Origin: CAZICM01 sp964537685
Lineage (GTDB): Bacteria; Myxococcota_A; Polyangia; Polyangiales; Polyangiaceae
DNA: 64,000 nucleotides
Assembly (NCBI GenBank): GCA_964537685.1
Contig: CAZICM010000011.1
Span: 141,280-205,279 of the forward strand
Direction of reading: 5' to 3'
Shown here in pieces: positions 25,532 to 33,653 of the stretch; within the stretch, counting starts at the first letter, position 1; every line of letters begins with the position of its first letter. The translations under genes and the position numbers were made by a program. The notes below the pieces were generated by a model. The model had not been told where the DNA came from. It did no database searches and was given only the letters and a program-made list of their open reading frames with translations.

Positions 25532-26406
25532 TCGTCTTTCTTCTTGCCGCGGCCCGCTTTTGAAGCATCGCGCATGGAAGCGATAAGCGGCTTGATCGCC
25601 TGGGGATCCATCATCGCGAGTTCGTTGAATGTGCCGCCTTTGGCGAGAGACGATCCGCCGTCGATGGTGATGCAATCGCCGGTGATGTACGCGGCGTAGT
25701 CGCTCACGAGATAGGCGGCCAAGTTGGCGAGTTCAACATGTTCGCCATAGCGCTTGAGGGGGATTTTTTCTTTGCCGAGCTCATTCATTTCAGGCGTAGG
25801 AACAAGGGCTTTCCATGCGCCTTCGGTGGGGAACGGGCCGGGTGCGATGGCGTTGACGCGGATTTTGTATTTGGCCCATTCGACGGCGAGAGAGCGGGTC
25901 ATCGCGAGCACGCCGGCTTTGGCGGCCGCGCTGGGCAGCACAAAACCGCTTCCGGTGAAGGCGTATGTCGCGAGGATATTGAGAATGCTTCCGCCTTTGC
26001 CCGATGCGATCATTTTGCGGCCTGCGGAAAGCGTCGCGTGAAACGAGCCATTGAGCACGATACCCACAACGGAGGCGAAGCCATTGGGCGTGAGATCTTC
26101 GGAGGGGCAGAGAAAATTGCCCGCGGCGTTGTTCACGACGATATCGATCGATCCAAAGGTGGACACGGCTTCCTCGACGACGGCATCGACCGATTCAAAC
26201 GAGCGCACATCGCAGGATCGAGAAAGCACCTTCGCGCCTTTTTCGGCGATGGCTTCTCCTGCGTGCGCCAAGTGATCTGCACTGCGGCTGGCGATGACGA
26301 GATTGGCACCCAATTCGGCGAAGCGAAGCGCCATCGAGAGGCCCAAACCTGTACCACCGCCCGTGACCAAAGCTGTTCGCCCGCTAAGACATCGATCTTT
26401 AAACAT
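25528..26406 (-). CDS. SDR oxidoreductase, 2,4-dienoyl-CoA reductase-like
   Basis: The 292-residue protein has the cofactor motif TGGGTGLG (about 15-22), NNAAGNF (about 92-98) and a PSAAAKAGV segment in which the usual catalytic Tyr of YxxxK is replaced by Ser/Ala. Loss of that Tyr with retention of Lys is characteristic of the 2,4-dienoyl-CoA reductase branch, which acts in beta-oxidation of unsaturated fatty acids with NADPH. A basic C-terminal tail (GRGKKKDE) is present. It heads the minus-strand operon that continues into the exonuclease with an ATGA overlap. Confidence 0.9.
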   Translation of the reverse strand: MFKDRCLSGRTALVTGGGTGLGLSMALRFAELGANLVIASRSADHLAHAGEAIAEKGAKVLSRSCDVRSFESVDAVVEEAVSTFGSIDIVVNNAAGNFLCPSEDLTPNGFASVVGIVLNGSFHATLSAGRKMIASGKGGSILNILATYAFTGSGFVLPSAAAKAGVLAMTRSLAVEWAKYKIRVNAIAPGPFPTEGAWKALVPTPEMNELGKEKIPLKRYGEHVELANLAAYLVSDYAAYITGDCITIDGGSSLAKGGTFNELAMMDPQAIKPLIASMRDASKAGRGKKKDE

Positions 26407-26486
26407 TTGGTGTTTCTTAATGAATGTGTGGCCGCGTTAAAAGATGGAGTGTGGGCGGGGCGTATATCGAATGGTAGGATTCGCCC

Positions 26487-27164
26487 GTGCTGCACGATAC
26501 CGACGACAGCATGAGCGAGGAGTTTGCGGCGTTTTCGTCGGATGAGCCGGAATTTGAAGAGGCGTCGTTTACGTGGTCTTCGGCTGGCCACAATGAGCCT
26601 CTCGAGCTGCCGGTGCTTGTGGTGAACCGCTATTTTCAGCCGGTTCAGATCACAACGGTGAGGCGGGCATTTTTGCTTTTATTTGGCGGCGCCGCGATGG
26701 CTATCGATGAGAGCGGCGAGCTATACGATTTTTCTTCGTGGCGCCGGCTTTCGGTTCGAGATCGGGATGATGGGCTGCCTGTTGTGGGCGGCGTGCTGAG
26801 GGTGCCCCGGGTATTGCATTTGCGGCGCTACGACAGAACCAGGCGGCCCACCATTCGGCTCACGCGGCAGAATGTGATGCTGAGGGATGCGCATCAGTGT
26901 CAGTATTGTTTGAAGCAACCCAAGGTCAGTGAATTGAATATCGATCATGTGGTTCCTCGCTCGCGCGGTGGTCAGGACTCTTGGGAAAATTTGGTGACTG
27001 CGTGCAAAATATGCAATTTGCGGAAGGGGAGGCGAACGCCCGAGGAGGCGAGCATGCGTTTGCTGAAGCCTCCCTCCAAGCCTAGGTGGTCCGCGGTGGT
27101 TCAGTTGATGATGGGACTGTCTATTACGTTTGAGGAATGGAAGCCATTTTTAAAGACGGGTTAG
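26487..27164 (+). CDS. HNH endonuclease family protein
   Basis: The 225-residue protein carries a complete HNH motif at about residues 132-190: CQYC, IDHVVPRSRGG, WENLVTACKICN and LRKGRRTPEEA, with the two CxxC zinc knuckle pairs. The N-terminal 130 residues begin acidic and include a VLVVNRYFQPVQI strand typical of the McrA-like stand-alone HNH proteins found in many bacteria. Cleavage specificity is unknown. The start is GTG 26487; ATG 26511 is an alternative and would only trim eight residues. It is divergent from the SDR operon. Confidence 0.9.
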   Translation: MLHDTDDSMSEEFAAFSSDEPEFEEASFTWSSAGHNEPLELPVLVVNRYFQPVQITTVRRAFLLLFGGAAMAIDESGELYDFSSWRRLSVRDRDDGLPVVGGVLRVPRVLHLRRYDRTRRPTIRLTRQNVMLRDAHQCQYCLKQPKVSELNIDHVVPRSRGGQDSWENLVTACKICNLRKGRRTPEEASMRLLKPPSKPRWSAVVQLMMGLSITFEEWKPFLKTG

Positions 27165-27245
27165 GGCGTTCGAATAAGCCCTCGTCGTTGCACGCCGCGC
27201 GGTCCCCCAAGTAGAGTCCACTCTTTATGGATCTCGTCCCCCTAT

Positions 27246-27254
27246 TGATATAAT
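27246..27254 (+). promoter_or_regulatory. Extended -10 promoter for the CotH gene
   Basis: TGATATAAT contains a perfect TATAAT (27249-27254) with a TG one base upstream. No convincing -35 is seen, which extended -10 promoters can tolerate. The expected start near 27261 leaves only about 6 bases before the ATG at 27267, so the mRNA would be nearly leaderless. Confidence 0.45.
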
Positions 27255-27266
27255 GAAAAACAGACT

Positions 27267-28580
27267 ATGAACACCACGCATCTCTTTTTCTGCGCCACGG
27301 CCCTTTGTTTTCTATCCTATAGTGCGGTCTTTTCGGGCTGTGGCTCATCTCAGTCGCCGGAACTCCCATCCATAACGGGTGCGGGCGGCGCAGGTGGAAC
27401 AGGCGCTTCAGACAGCTCGGGCGGAGGCGGAACGGCCAACATCGGGGGAGCGGGCGGGAGCGGAGGCGCACCCATCACTTGGCCCCAGCCCTGCGCGGAC
27501 ATCTACGACGAAAATACCTTGCCGACCTTTGAGCTTATCTTTACCCCGGATGAATACCAAGCACTTCAAAGCGACTGCGCCAATAATATCCAACAATATC
27601 GGCCAGTAAAATTCATCTATGGCGCCGAAACCGCAGACGCCATGGCCAGGCTTAAAGGAAACTGGTCATGGGACTGCAATAAGATGCAATTTGTCATTTC
27701 ATTCAATGAAATTGATCCCAAAGGCCGCTTTCATGGTCTACGTAAAATTGTGCTTGATGCCCCCTGGTATGATCGAACACTGATGCATGAGCGCCTGGCG
27801 ATGTCGTTTTTTGGAGAGCGCGGAATCCCCCATTCTTGCGTAAACAGCGCGAAGCTCAAGATCAACGGAGAATACTATGGCTTATACAGCAACGTAGAGC
27901 GGCTGGACAAAGAATATTTACAGCGCAATTTCGAACAAGCGGAGGGCAATTTATATGAAGGGGGCGTAGAGCTCAAGACCAACGAAACCATTGGCGACAC
28001 CAGCGATTTAGCGGCGCTGAACGCGGCGCAGACGGTGGAAGAACTTGCCCAGCATATGGACTTAAACCAAGCGGTCTCGGAATGGGCCGTGGAGGCCATG
28101 CTCCCGGCGATGGATAACTTTTGGGCTGGGGTAGAGATCAACTATTATATTTATCATCACCCCATGCAAGGATTTATTTATTTGCCTTACGACATGGATA
28201 TTGTATTTGGAGATTCGGCATATCCTGATGGCAGTTTGATATGGCCTGACAGCGTGACGGCGGACCCGATCACTTACGAGCATCCATTTTGGCAAAAAGA
28301 GGATCGGATGAAGATGGTGTTATCGGATGCGGGGTGGTGTCAGGCGTTTGTCGATGAGGTGGTGAAGGCGCGTGAGGCGTATTCGCCCGCGAAGCTCAGC
28401 GCGAAGGTAGATGCATGGGATGCTCAGATCAAGCAGGCATTGGCGGATGATCCGCGGAAGCCCTTTACGTCGGCGGATCACAATACGGCGATTGTAAGTT
28501 TGAAGAAATTTTTTCAAGACAGGGCCGATTTTGTAGACCAATGGTTGGCGCAAGGTGGGCATTGTCCTGGGAAGTTTTAG
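27267..28580 (+). CDS. CotH-like kinase-fold lipoprotein
   Basis: The 437-residue product has a signal peptide with FSGC (Cys25), a Gly-rich GGAGGTGAS linker of about 40 residues, and a CotH domain from about residue 75: the LKGNWSW strand, LMHERLAMSFF helix, INGEYYGLYSNVERLDKEYL, and a late LPYDMDIVFGD metal-binding segment. CotH proteins are atypical kinases or surface proteins; in myxobacteria they occur as secreted lipoproteins. The DxD-like DMD and upstream Glu are consistent with an active family member. It stands alone and its 3' end is followed by 143 bases without a gene. Confidence 0.88.
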   Translation: MNTTHLFFCATALCFLSYSAVFSGCGSSQSPELPSITGAGGAGGTGASDSSGGGGTANIGGAGGSGGAPITWPQPCADIYDENTLPTFELIFTPDEYQALQSDCANNIQQYRPVKFIYGAETADAMARLKGNWSWDCNKMQFVISFNEIDPKGRFHGLRKIVLDAPWYDRTLMHERLAMSFFGERGIPHSCVNSAKLKINGEYYGLYSNVERLDKEYLQRNFEQAEGNLYEGGVELKTNETIGDTSDLAALNAAQTVEELAQHMDLNQAVSEWAVEAMLPAMDNFWAGVEINYYIYHHPMQGFIYLPYDMDIVFGDSAYPDGSLIWPDSVTADPITYEHPFWQKEDRMKMVLSDAGWCQAFVDEVVKAREAYSPAKLSAKVDAWDAQIKQALADDPRKPFTSADHNTAIVSLKKFFQDRADFVDQWLAQGGHCPGKF

Positions 28581-28723
28581 GGGGAGGGGATTGCGTTCAT
28601 GCTCCGCAATTTTATAGCGTCCGTAATTTTGCAAAGTTAGGCGGTTTTAGTGAGCAAATGAGCCAGCACAAAAAAGATTGCCAAAGCCAAGCGGCATGCC
28701 TTATATTCATAACCAGCTTGCCC

Positions 28724-28915
28724 ATGTTAGATACAACAGCCGATAAAGCCAGCGAATTAGAGGAGATCGCTCATAAGCTCGCAAAACGGCTTGGCTCAGC
28801 CGCCGGTGTCCAGGCTATGGCGAAGGCGGTTGAGGAGACACGCCAGCGCGCCGCAAAAACGTCCAAAGATGCGCGCCTTGACCCAGAACTGCTTCGAAAG
28901 CGTGTGACGTTCTAA
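28724..28915 (+). CDS. Small helical protein, putative partner of the downstream cysteine-peptidase homologue
   Basis: A 63-residue, entirely helical, charged protein (ELEEIAHKLAKRLG and KAVEETRQRAAKTSK segments) ending in LDPELLRKRVTF. There is no recognised domain. It stops one base before the GTG of the 524-residue gene, so the two are translated as a unit. Small acidic/basic helical proteins in this position are often antitoxins or adaptors. The start is uncertain: the ATG at 28724 lacks a good ribosome site, and an ATG at 28658 would add 22 residues. Confidence 0.65.
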   Translation: MLDTTADKASELEEIAHKLAKRLGSAAGVQAMAKAVEETRQRAAKTSKDARLDPELLRKRVTF

Positions 28916-28916
28916 A

Positions 28917-30491
28917 GTGCCTGCTGCTAGTGTCCTGCCTTATTCCTACGAGGCTTTATGCGAGCTTTTCGCTGAGCACTCAAGCAATTCACTCGCTGTT
29001 GTCAAGCGCAAAATCCAGACGGAATACTTTCGCGGGTATTTTGAGGAGCTTAAAGCTCAGACCATTGTGGTTGAGACGGACTACGTTGACCACGACTTTC
29101 TCGAAGATTTCGCGGCTTATTATGTCCGGTGCTTTGCAACCTATTCGCGATATTGCACAAGAATTCATTTCTTTGGCAAGCCTTTCGATCAAGATCGTTT
29201 CGAAGGACTCTTCCACGCCGATGCCGAAGTGCAAGAACTGCTGCGCCAAAGTTATCTGGGTTTTATTGTTGTAAGACCTGTCCCTGAACGCATTATTGGC
29301 AGAACCTGTCTCGCCACCTATTCCACCGCACCTTCGTCGGAGCGAAGGTTTCCCACAACCCGGACCTGCGAGGCGTCACTATTTGGGTTAGCGCTTCAAC
29401 TTCCAACCATCGCATTTCAAGAGCAGGACCGCGCTGTATCCGCGTGTGCAACAAGTGCACTTTGGTCTGTTTTTCAAGGCACAGGAGTGCGATTTCATCA
29501 TCGTATCCTATCTCCCGCGGAAATCACGCACCGTGCTAACGCAAGGAATCCACTCGATGGCAGGGCCTTTCCAGCAAGCGATGGTCTTATGTTCATCCAA
29601 ATGGCGGATGCCGTTCGCTCCTGCGAGCTCGAGCCGCTGTGGCTTGCCTACACCGAGCCTTTTTTTCTTCGGGCGGCGATTCATGCGTACCTGAGTGCGG
29701 GCATTCCATTGCTTCTTAATGGCGATATTGTGGACTCCAATAGTTTGAATGCGGGCGGTGATTCAAATGATTCTGGAACGGTCAAGGGAGTCCACGGTGT
29801 GGCTATCGTTGGCTATCGCGTATCATCAGATCCACCTGCGTGTGAAGAGGATGGGTTTATGTTGTGGTCTTCGAGAGTCACCAAACTCTATTGCCGTGAT
29901 GATGGTGTTGGTCCATTTGCGAGGATGGAATTTTTGCCTTCGGGGGATTCGTCGCGTGCACTTTTGTCGACATCCCAAGCGGACACGATAGAAAATATAG
30001 GTTCATGGCGATTTGTTCCGGATGCGGTACTCGTCCCCCTGTATCATAAGATTCGCGTTCCTTTTCTTAGGATCTATCAAGAGGTCCGCGCATTCGATAA
30101 CTATCTGGCAGAGTTGGCGAGACAGCTTGAATGCGAGAGAGAAAATGGCGTTATGGAACCTGAAGTGTTTCCCTCGATAGAGTGGGATATCAAACTGACT
30201 ACTGTAAACGATTATAAGCGGGAGCTATTGAATCATCCCGCTATTGTAGACCGCAAAGGTATACTTGAAACCGGCCTGCCGAAATACCTATGGCTTGCGC
30301 GAGGACTTCACAGAGATGATCGCGGACTAGATCTCGTCTTTGATGCGACGGGACTAGAGCTGAGCAACCTATGCCTGCGGGTTGTCGAGTTTGGCTCGCC
30401 AACGATTCAATTGCTGCGGCGCCTGCACAGGAAGGCGCCGCTCTCCTATGAAGGTTGCCAAGGAATTCTTCAAACGGTTCCCGTGGGCTAG
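28917..30491 (+). CDS. Papain/C39-like cysteine-peptidase-fold protein, unknown system
   Basis: The 524-residue protein starts at GTG 28917. The N-terminal 160 residues are mixed alpha/beta with SYLGFIVVRPVPERIIGRT as the clearest segment. A papain-like catalytic site is legible: Gln168 or Gln170, Cys177 in VSACATSALW at the head of a helix, His293 in GVHGVAIVGY (the C39/BtrH HxxxxxGY pattern), and Asp328/Asp329 in CRDDGVGPFARMEF. The C-terminal 180 residues are helical and unassigned. No signal peptide or membrane span, so it should act in the cytoplasm. Pairing with a small helical gene suggests a toxin-like, processing or defence role, but this is inference. Confidence 0.78.
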   Translation: MPAASVLPYSYEALCELFAEHSSNSLAVVKRKIQTEYFRGYFEELKAQTIVVETDYVDHDFLEDFAAYYVRCFATYSRYCTRIHFFGKPFDQDRFEGLFHADAEVQELLRQSYLGFIVVRPVPERIIGRTCLATYSTAPSSERRFPTTRTCEASLFGLALQLPTIAFQEQDRAVSACATSALWSVFQGTGVRFHHRILSPAEITHRANARNPLDGRAFPASDGLMFIQMADAVRSCELEPLWLAYTEPFFLRAAIHAYLSAGIPLLLNGDIVDSNSLNAGGDSNDSGTVKGVHGVAIVGYRVSSDPPACEEDGFMLWSSRVTKLYCRDDGVGPFARMEFLPSGDSSRALLSTSQADTIENIGSWRFVPDAVLVPLYHKIRVPFLRIYQEVRAFDNYLAELARQLECERENGVMEPEVFPSIEWDIKLTTVNDYKRELLNHPAIVDRKGILETGLPKYLWLARGLHRDDRGLDLVFDATGLELSNLCLRVVEFGSPTIQLLRRLHRKAPLSYEGCQGILQTVPVG

Positions 30492-30598
30492 CCAGCTCTC
30501 TTGGTTTTCGTATTCACGGGCGGTGTGATAGCAATTCAATCCCCATAAATCCCGCTCATCTACCCTTTTGCACCCCTCAGCACCCCCTCAGCACCCCC

Positions 30599-30829
30599 AT
30601 GTCCCCAGAGCAACCCAACTCCACCCCCTGCGATGAGTGCGGCAGCCCATTCTACCGCGACGCTTCCCCCATGAGCGGCCTATGCCCCGAATGCGCCCAC
30701 CATCTCTATGGATACCCCCCTTGTCCGCACCAGTTTGACCCCTATCGCTGCACCCGATGCGGCTGGGACGGATCGCGCTCCGCCTTTATCGAAAAGCTCA
30801 TCGCCCAGACCCGGCCCACCGATACATAA
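30599..30829 (+). CDS. Small zinc-ribbon-like protein
   Basis: A 76-residue protein with CDEC, CPEC, CPH and CTRCGW motifs, enough ligands for two zinc sites. The frame extends upstream to 30455, but the ATG at 30599 places the first knuckle near the N-terminus. The upstream sequence is C-rich and CACCCC-repetitive, without a clear ribosome site. No function can be assigned. A T8 terminator follows. Confidence 0.55.
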   Translation: MSPEQPNSTPCDECGSPFYRDASPMSGLCPECAHHLYGYPPCPHQFDPYRCTRCGWDGSRSAFIEKLIAQTRPTDT

Positions 30830-30842
30830 GGCCGTTTTTTTT
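30812..30842 (+). terminator. Weak hairpin with T8 run after the zinc-ribbon gene
   Basis: CGGCC (30812-30816) pairs with GGCCG (30830-30834) across a 13-base loop that includes the stop codon, followed directly by eight T. The short stem makes this moderate evidence. Confidence 0.45.
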
Positions 30843-30845
30843 GAC

Positions 30846-30874
30846 TTGACGCTCGGCGTCCATCCCTCGACAAT
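30846..30874 (+). promoter_or_regulatory. Sigma-70-like promoter for the MopE-like gene
   Basis: TTGACG (30846-30851), 17-base spacer, GACAAT (30869-30874). The predicted start near 30881 is three bases before the ATG at 30884, so the transcript would be leaderless. A second TTGACT overlaps the -35 at 30841. Confidence 0.45.
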
Positions 30875-30883
30875 GCCCTGCAA

Positions 30884-31324
30884 ATGTTACCCAAACCCGA
30901 ACACTTCATCGCCTGTCCCGCCTGCTCCTGCCACGCTAAGCCCCATGAAAATGCGTGCCCTCACTGCGGTGCAACCCTCCGCCGCAAAGATGGCTCGCTG
31001 CCCAGAACCACCGCCGCAATGCTCATGGGATTAACGGCCATTGCCTTGCCCGCACTGGGCGCCGGCGCCGCTTGTTCCGGTTCCGAAACCGGCGGCCAAG
31101 GCGGAGGCGGCGGGTCGAGCTCCAGCATGGTATCCACCAATATGGCCACCGCCTATGGCGTCGCCGCCTCTTCCAGCGGCGATCCGCAAACCGATAATGA
31201 TATGGATGGATATTTTGCTCCAGGTAATGATTGCAATGATAACGATGCCAATGTGCACCCCAATGCATCTGAGACACCTGGGGATATGATCGACTCCAAT
31301 TGCAACGGCGATGACAATACTTGA
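30884..31324 (+). CDS. Zinc-ribbon, membrane anchor and MopE-like metal-binding motif protein
   Basis: The 146-residue protein has an N-terminal zinc ribbon (CPAC and CPHC, residues about 11-28), a hydrophobic segment LMGLTAIALPALGAGAAC (about 47-64) with a lipobox-like end, a Gly/Ser linker, and a C-terminal DNDMDGYFAPGNDCNDND..DSNCNGDD motif of the MopE/putative-metal-binding family (calcium or copper ligands). It would place a cytoplasmic zinc ribbon on one side of the membrane and a metal-binding tail outside. The stop overlaps the TTG of the AraC gene by 4 bases, an unusual coupling. Confidence 0.7.
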   Translation: MLPKPEHFIACPACSCHAKPHENACPHCGATLRRKDGSLPRTTAAMLMGLTAIALPALGAGAACSGSETGGQGGGGGSSSSMVSTNMATAYGVAASSSGDPQTDNDMDGYFAPGNDCNDNDANVHPNASETPGDMIDSNCNGDDNT

Positions 31325-32325
31325 CGGGAACCGTAAACGCCAAAACCGTGCGCGCTGCGCTTGGCGCCGCTAAAGCCTTTCAGCTCGATGTCCAAGCTCT
31401 AGCATCGGCTCATGGCCTCTCCACCGCCCTGACCGACGTGGATGCCCGCTTCCCTCATGCGGCTTGGCTCGATCTATGGCGCGATATCCAGCGCTTGACA
31501 GGCCGCGAGTCCATCGGCCTCGATGCCGCCGAGCGTTTGCCTTGGGGGCATTTCGAGGTTATTGATTATCTAGCCGGAACAAGCGAAAATTTGGGCATCG
31601 CCCTCCGCAGGTTTGAGCGCTACTTCTCCCTCGTGAGCACAGGCGTCTCGCATATCCTCGAAGACCACGGCGAGACCCTTCATCTGGTGCGCCGTTACGC
31701 CCCCGATTGTTTTACCCGAATGCTGGCTCCCGCCGAGTTTGCCTTTGGCAATATCGTGATCCGCATGCGTTTGGTGCTCCGTGTCCCATGGTCTCCGCTC
31801 GCCGTGCGATTCGCAGCGCCCAAACCTTCAAGCGATGCCCCCCATCGCCGGCTGTTTCATTGTCCCGTTTCCTTCGATGCGGAAGAAAGCGTGATTGTCA
31901 TTGGGCGCGAGGCGCTTGCGCTTCCGATGAAAGCTCCCGATCCAGGCTTGTTGCTGGTTCTCGAACGGCACGCCGATATGCTGCTCGAACGGCTTGGTAC
32001 CGAGTCTCCTCCCTTGGGCCGTACGCAAAGCGCTATTTTGCAAGGATTGCGCGATGGCGATGTCTCCATCGCCCGCACCGCGCGGCGGCTTGGTATGAGC
32101 GTGCGTAGCCTTCAGCGCTCGCTGCTCGGCAGCGCTCAGACCTTTAATCAGCTTGTCGACACAACCCGTCATGAGCTTGCCCGCCGCTATCTGGGCGATC
32201 CATCGCTGTCGATTCAGGAAATCGCTCATTTGCTCGCTTTTAAAGACTTGAGAGGCTTCTATCGCGCGTTTCGGCGCTGGGAGGGAAGCACCCCGGCGGA
32301 ATTTCGGAAACAGTGCCCCCGCTGA
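31321..32325 (+). CDS. AraC family transcriptional regulator (Arabinose_bd/OruR type)
   Basis: The 334-residue protein has an N-terminal effector domain of the Arabinose_bd type (residues about 20-200; GRESIGLDAAERLPWGHF and NLGIALRRFERYF motifs) and a C-terminal AraC double helix-turn-helix: ARTARRLGMSVRSLQRSL for the first HTH and IQEIAHLLAFKDLRGFYRAFRRWEGSTPAEFR for the second. It starts at TTG 31321, overlapping the preceding stop; a GTG at 31348 is possible. It is followed by a 21-bp-period direct repeat and a serine hydrolase gene that it may control. Confidence 0.88.
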   Translation: MTGTVNAKTVRAALGAAKAFQLDVQALASAHGLSTALTDVDARFPHAAWLDLWRDIQRLTGRESIGLDAAERLPWGHFEVIDYLAGTSENLGIALRRFERYFSLVSTGVSHILEDHGETLHLVRRYAPDCFTRMLAPAEFAFGNIVIRMRLVLRVPWSPLAVRFAAPKPSSDAPHRRLFHCPVSFDAEESVIVIGREALALPMKAPDPGLLLVLERHADMLLERLGTESPPLGRTQSAILQGLRDGDVSIARTARRLGMSVRSLQRSLLGSAQTFNQLVDTTRHELARRYLGDPSLSIQEIAHLLAFKDLRGFYRAFRRWEGSTPAEFRKQCPR

Positions 32326-32333
32326 ACAAGGAT

Positions 32334-32372
32334 TTGGCGCGCTATGCCCATTCATTGGCGCGCTATGCCCAT
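32334..32372 (+). promoter_or_regulatory. Direct repeat, 21-bp period; candidate AraC-type operator
   Basis: The 18-bp unit ttggcgcgctatgcccat occurs exactly twice (32334-32351 and 32355-32372), with starts 21 bp apart, i.e. two helical turns. AraC-family proteins typically bind two directly repeated half-sites at this spacing. It lies 8 bases after the AraC gene stop and 33 bases before the serine hydrolase start. Confidence 0.6.
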
Positions 32373-32405
32373 GTGAAGCTTCTGCGGCCCGCGTATACAG
32401 CGCAT

Positions 32406-33539
32406 ATGAGAAACCTATTTCTTTCTTATGTGGGCATGATGTTTGTTCTGGCGGGTTGCAGCAGCGATCCCGTCTCTTCCAATCCCCCTCCCGCCTTTCC
32501 AGCGGCGCTTCAAGCGGACCTTCAGGCCACGCTGGATCAAGCCGTCGCGGATGGAAACGCCCCGGGGGTATCCATCTATGTATCCGGTCCAGAGGGCACA
32601 TGGTCGGGGATGGCGGGTATTGCCAATATTGATGGCAATATTCCCATGGCTCCGGGCGACCGCTTTCGAACGGGGAGCATCCTAAAGACCTTGGTGGCCA
32701 CGGCTGTGCTTCAAAGCGTAGAAAAGGGTGCGCTCGGTCTCCACGACAAGCTTCAAGATCGGCTTCCAATGAGCGTGAGCTCAAAAATTCAGCAAGCGGA
32801 TATCATCGATGTGGAGATGCTCCTCAGCCATCGCTCGGGCATTCCTGAATGGGTAACGCCTGCCGTGAAACAGATGGTGGTAAGCGATCCAAAACATATT
32901 TGGTCGCTCGATGAAGTGCTTGGCGTCATTGAAGGGCAAGCGCTGCTCTTCAATCCGGGAGAGAGTTATAGCTATTCCAACACCAACTATATGCTCTTGG
33001 GAGAGATTCTCGCAACCGTTGAGGGAAAGAGCTTTCGCGATGTGCTTCGGGAGCGGGTGATAACGCCCGCGGGGATGAGCAACACGGCTTTGCCCGAACC
33101 TGGGGATGTGGAATGCCCGGACTGTGCGCATGGATATATAAGCATGGATACGGGGATGCTGGATGGGACAAATATCGATCCTTCCATGGCTGGGGCATCT
33201 GGAGGGCATGCAATGATCAGCACACCGGAAGATTTAACGCGATTGCTCAAGCAGCTTCGGGCAGGGGCATTATTTGACAGCTCTGCGACGGCGGACATGA
33301 TGTTTGCCTTTCAGCCCGCGGTTGATGCCCAGACCCACCAAACGGGCTACGGGCTTGGGATGATGCAGCTTGAGTCGGAAGGGGAAATTGTGATTGGCCA
33401 CCTAGGAGGAACGGCCGGTTATTCAGGCTTTATGTTCTATATTCCCTCGACAGATCGATATGTATCTGGGTTCATCAATATCATGGGCGATCCTGAGCCG
33501 GTGCTGACACCTGTGATTGGCCGGCTGGCGGAACCCTAG
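32406..33539 (+). CDS. Serine hydrolase lipoprotein, class C beta-lactamase family
   Basis: From the ATG at 32406 the 377-residue product has a signal peptide with lipobox LAGC (Cys18) and a beta-lactamase/esterase/D-aminopeptidase fold: nucleophile Ser91 and Lys94 in RTGSILKT, YSN in YSYSNTNYMLLG, and a late HLGGTAGYSGF in the position of the third motif. Members are peptidases, esterases or penicillin-binding proteins; a true beta-lactamase is not implied. The frame is open from 32313, but only the 32406 start places the signal peptide at the N-terminus. Probable target of the AraC regulator upstream. Confidence 0.9.
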   Translation: MRNLFLSYVGMMFVLAGCSSDPVSSNPPPAFPAALQADLQATLDQAVADGNAPGVSIYVSGPEGTWSGMAGIANIDGNIPMAPGDRFRTGSILKTLVATAVLQSVEKGALGLHDKLQDRLPMSVSSKIQQADIIDVEMLLSHRSGIPEWVTPAVKQMVVSDPKHIWSLDEVLGVIEGQALLFNPGESYSYSNTNYMLLGEILATVEGKSFRDVLRERVITPAGMSNTALPEPGDVECPDCAHGYISMDTGMLDGTNIDPSMAGASGGHAMISTPEDLTRLLKQLRAGALFDSSATADMMFAFQPAVDAQTHQTGYGLGMMQLESEGEIVIGHLGGTAGYSGFMFYIPSTDRYVSGFINIMGDPEPVLTPVIGRLAEP

Positions 33540-33653
33540 GTTTCGGAATTCCCGCCGCGTATTCGATTGATACTCTCGGGCCCCTTTTCTCGAGAATGAA
33601 TGGGTGTCGATTTTCTGCTTGACACCGGCAAACGATATCTTCATGAACATGCC

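Noticed and set aside
26487..27164. Treating the HNH protein as part of a restriction system
   Set aside because: No methyltransferase or specificity gene is adjacent; neighbours are metabolic genes.
32406..33539. Calling the serine hydrolase a beta-lactamase resistance gene
   Set aside because: The SxxK/YxN motifs are shared by esterases and peptidases; nothing here shows antibiotic hydrolysis.
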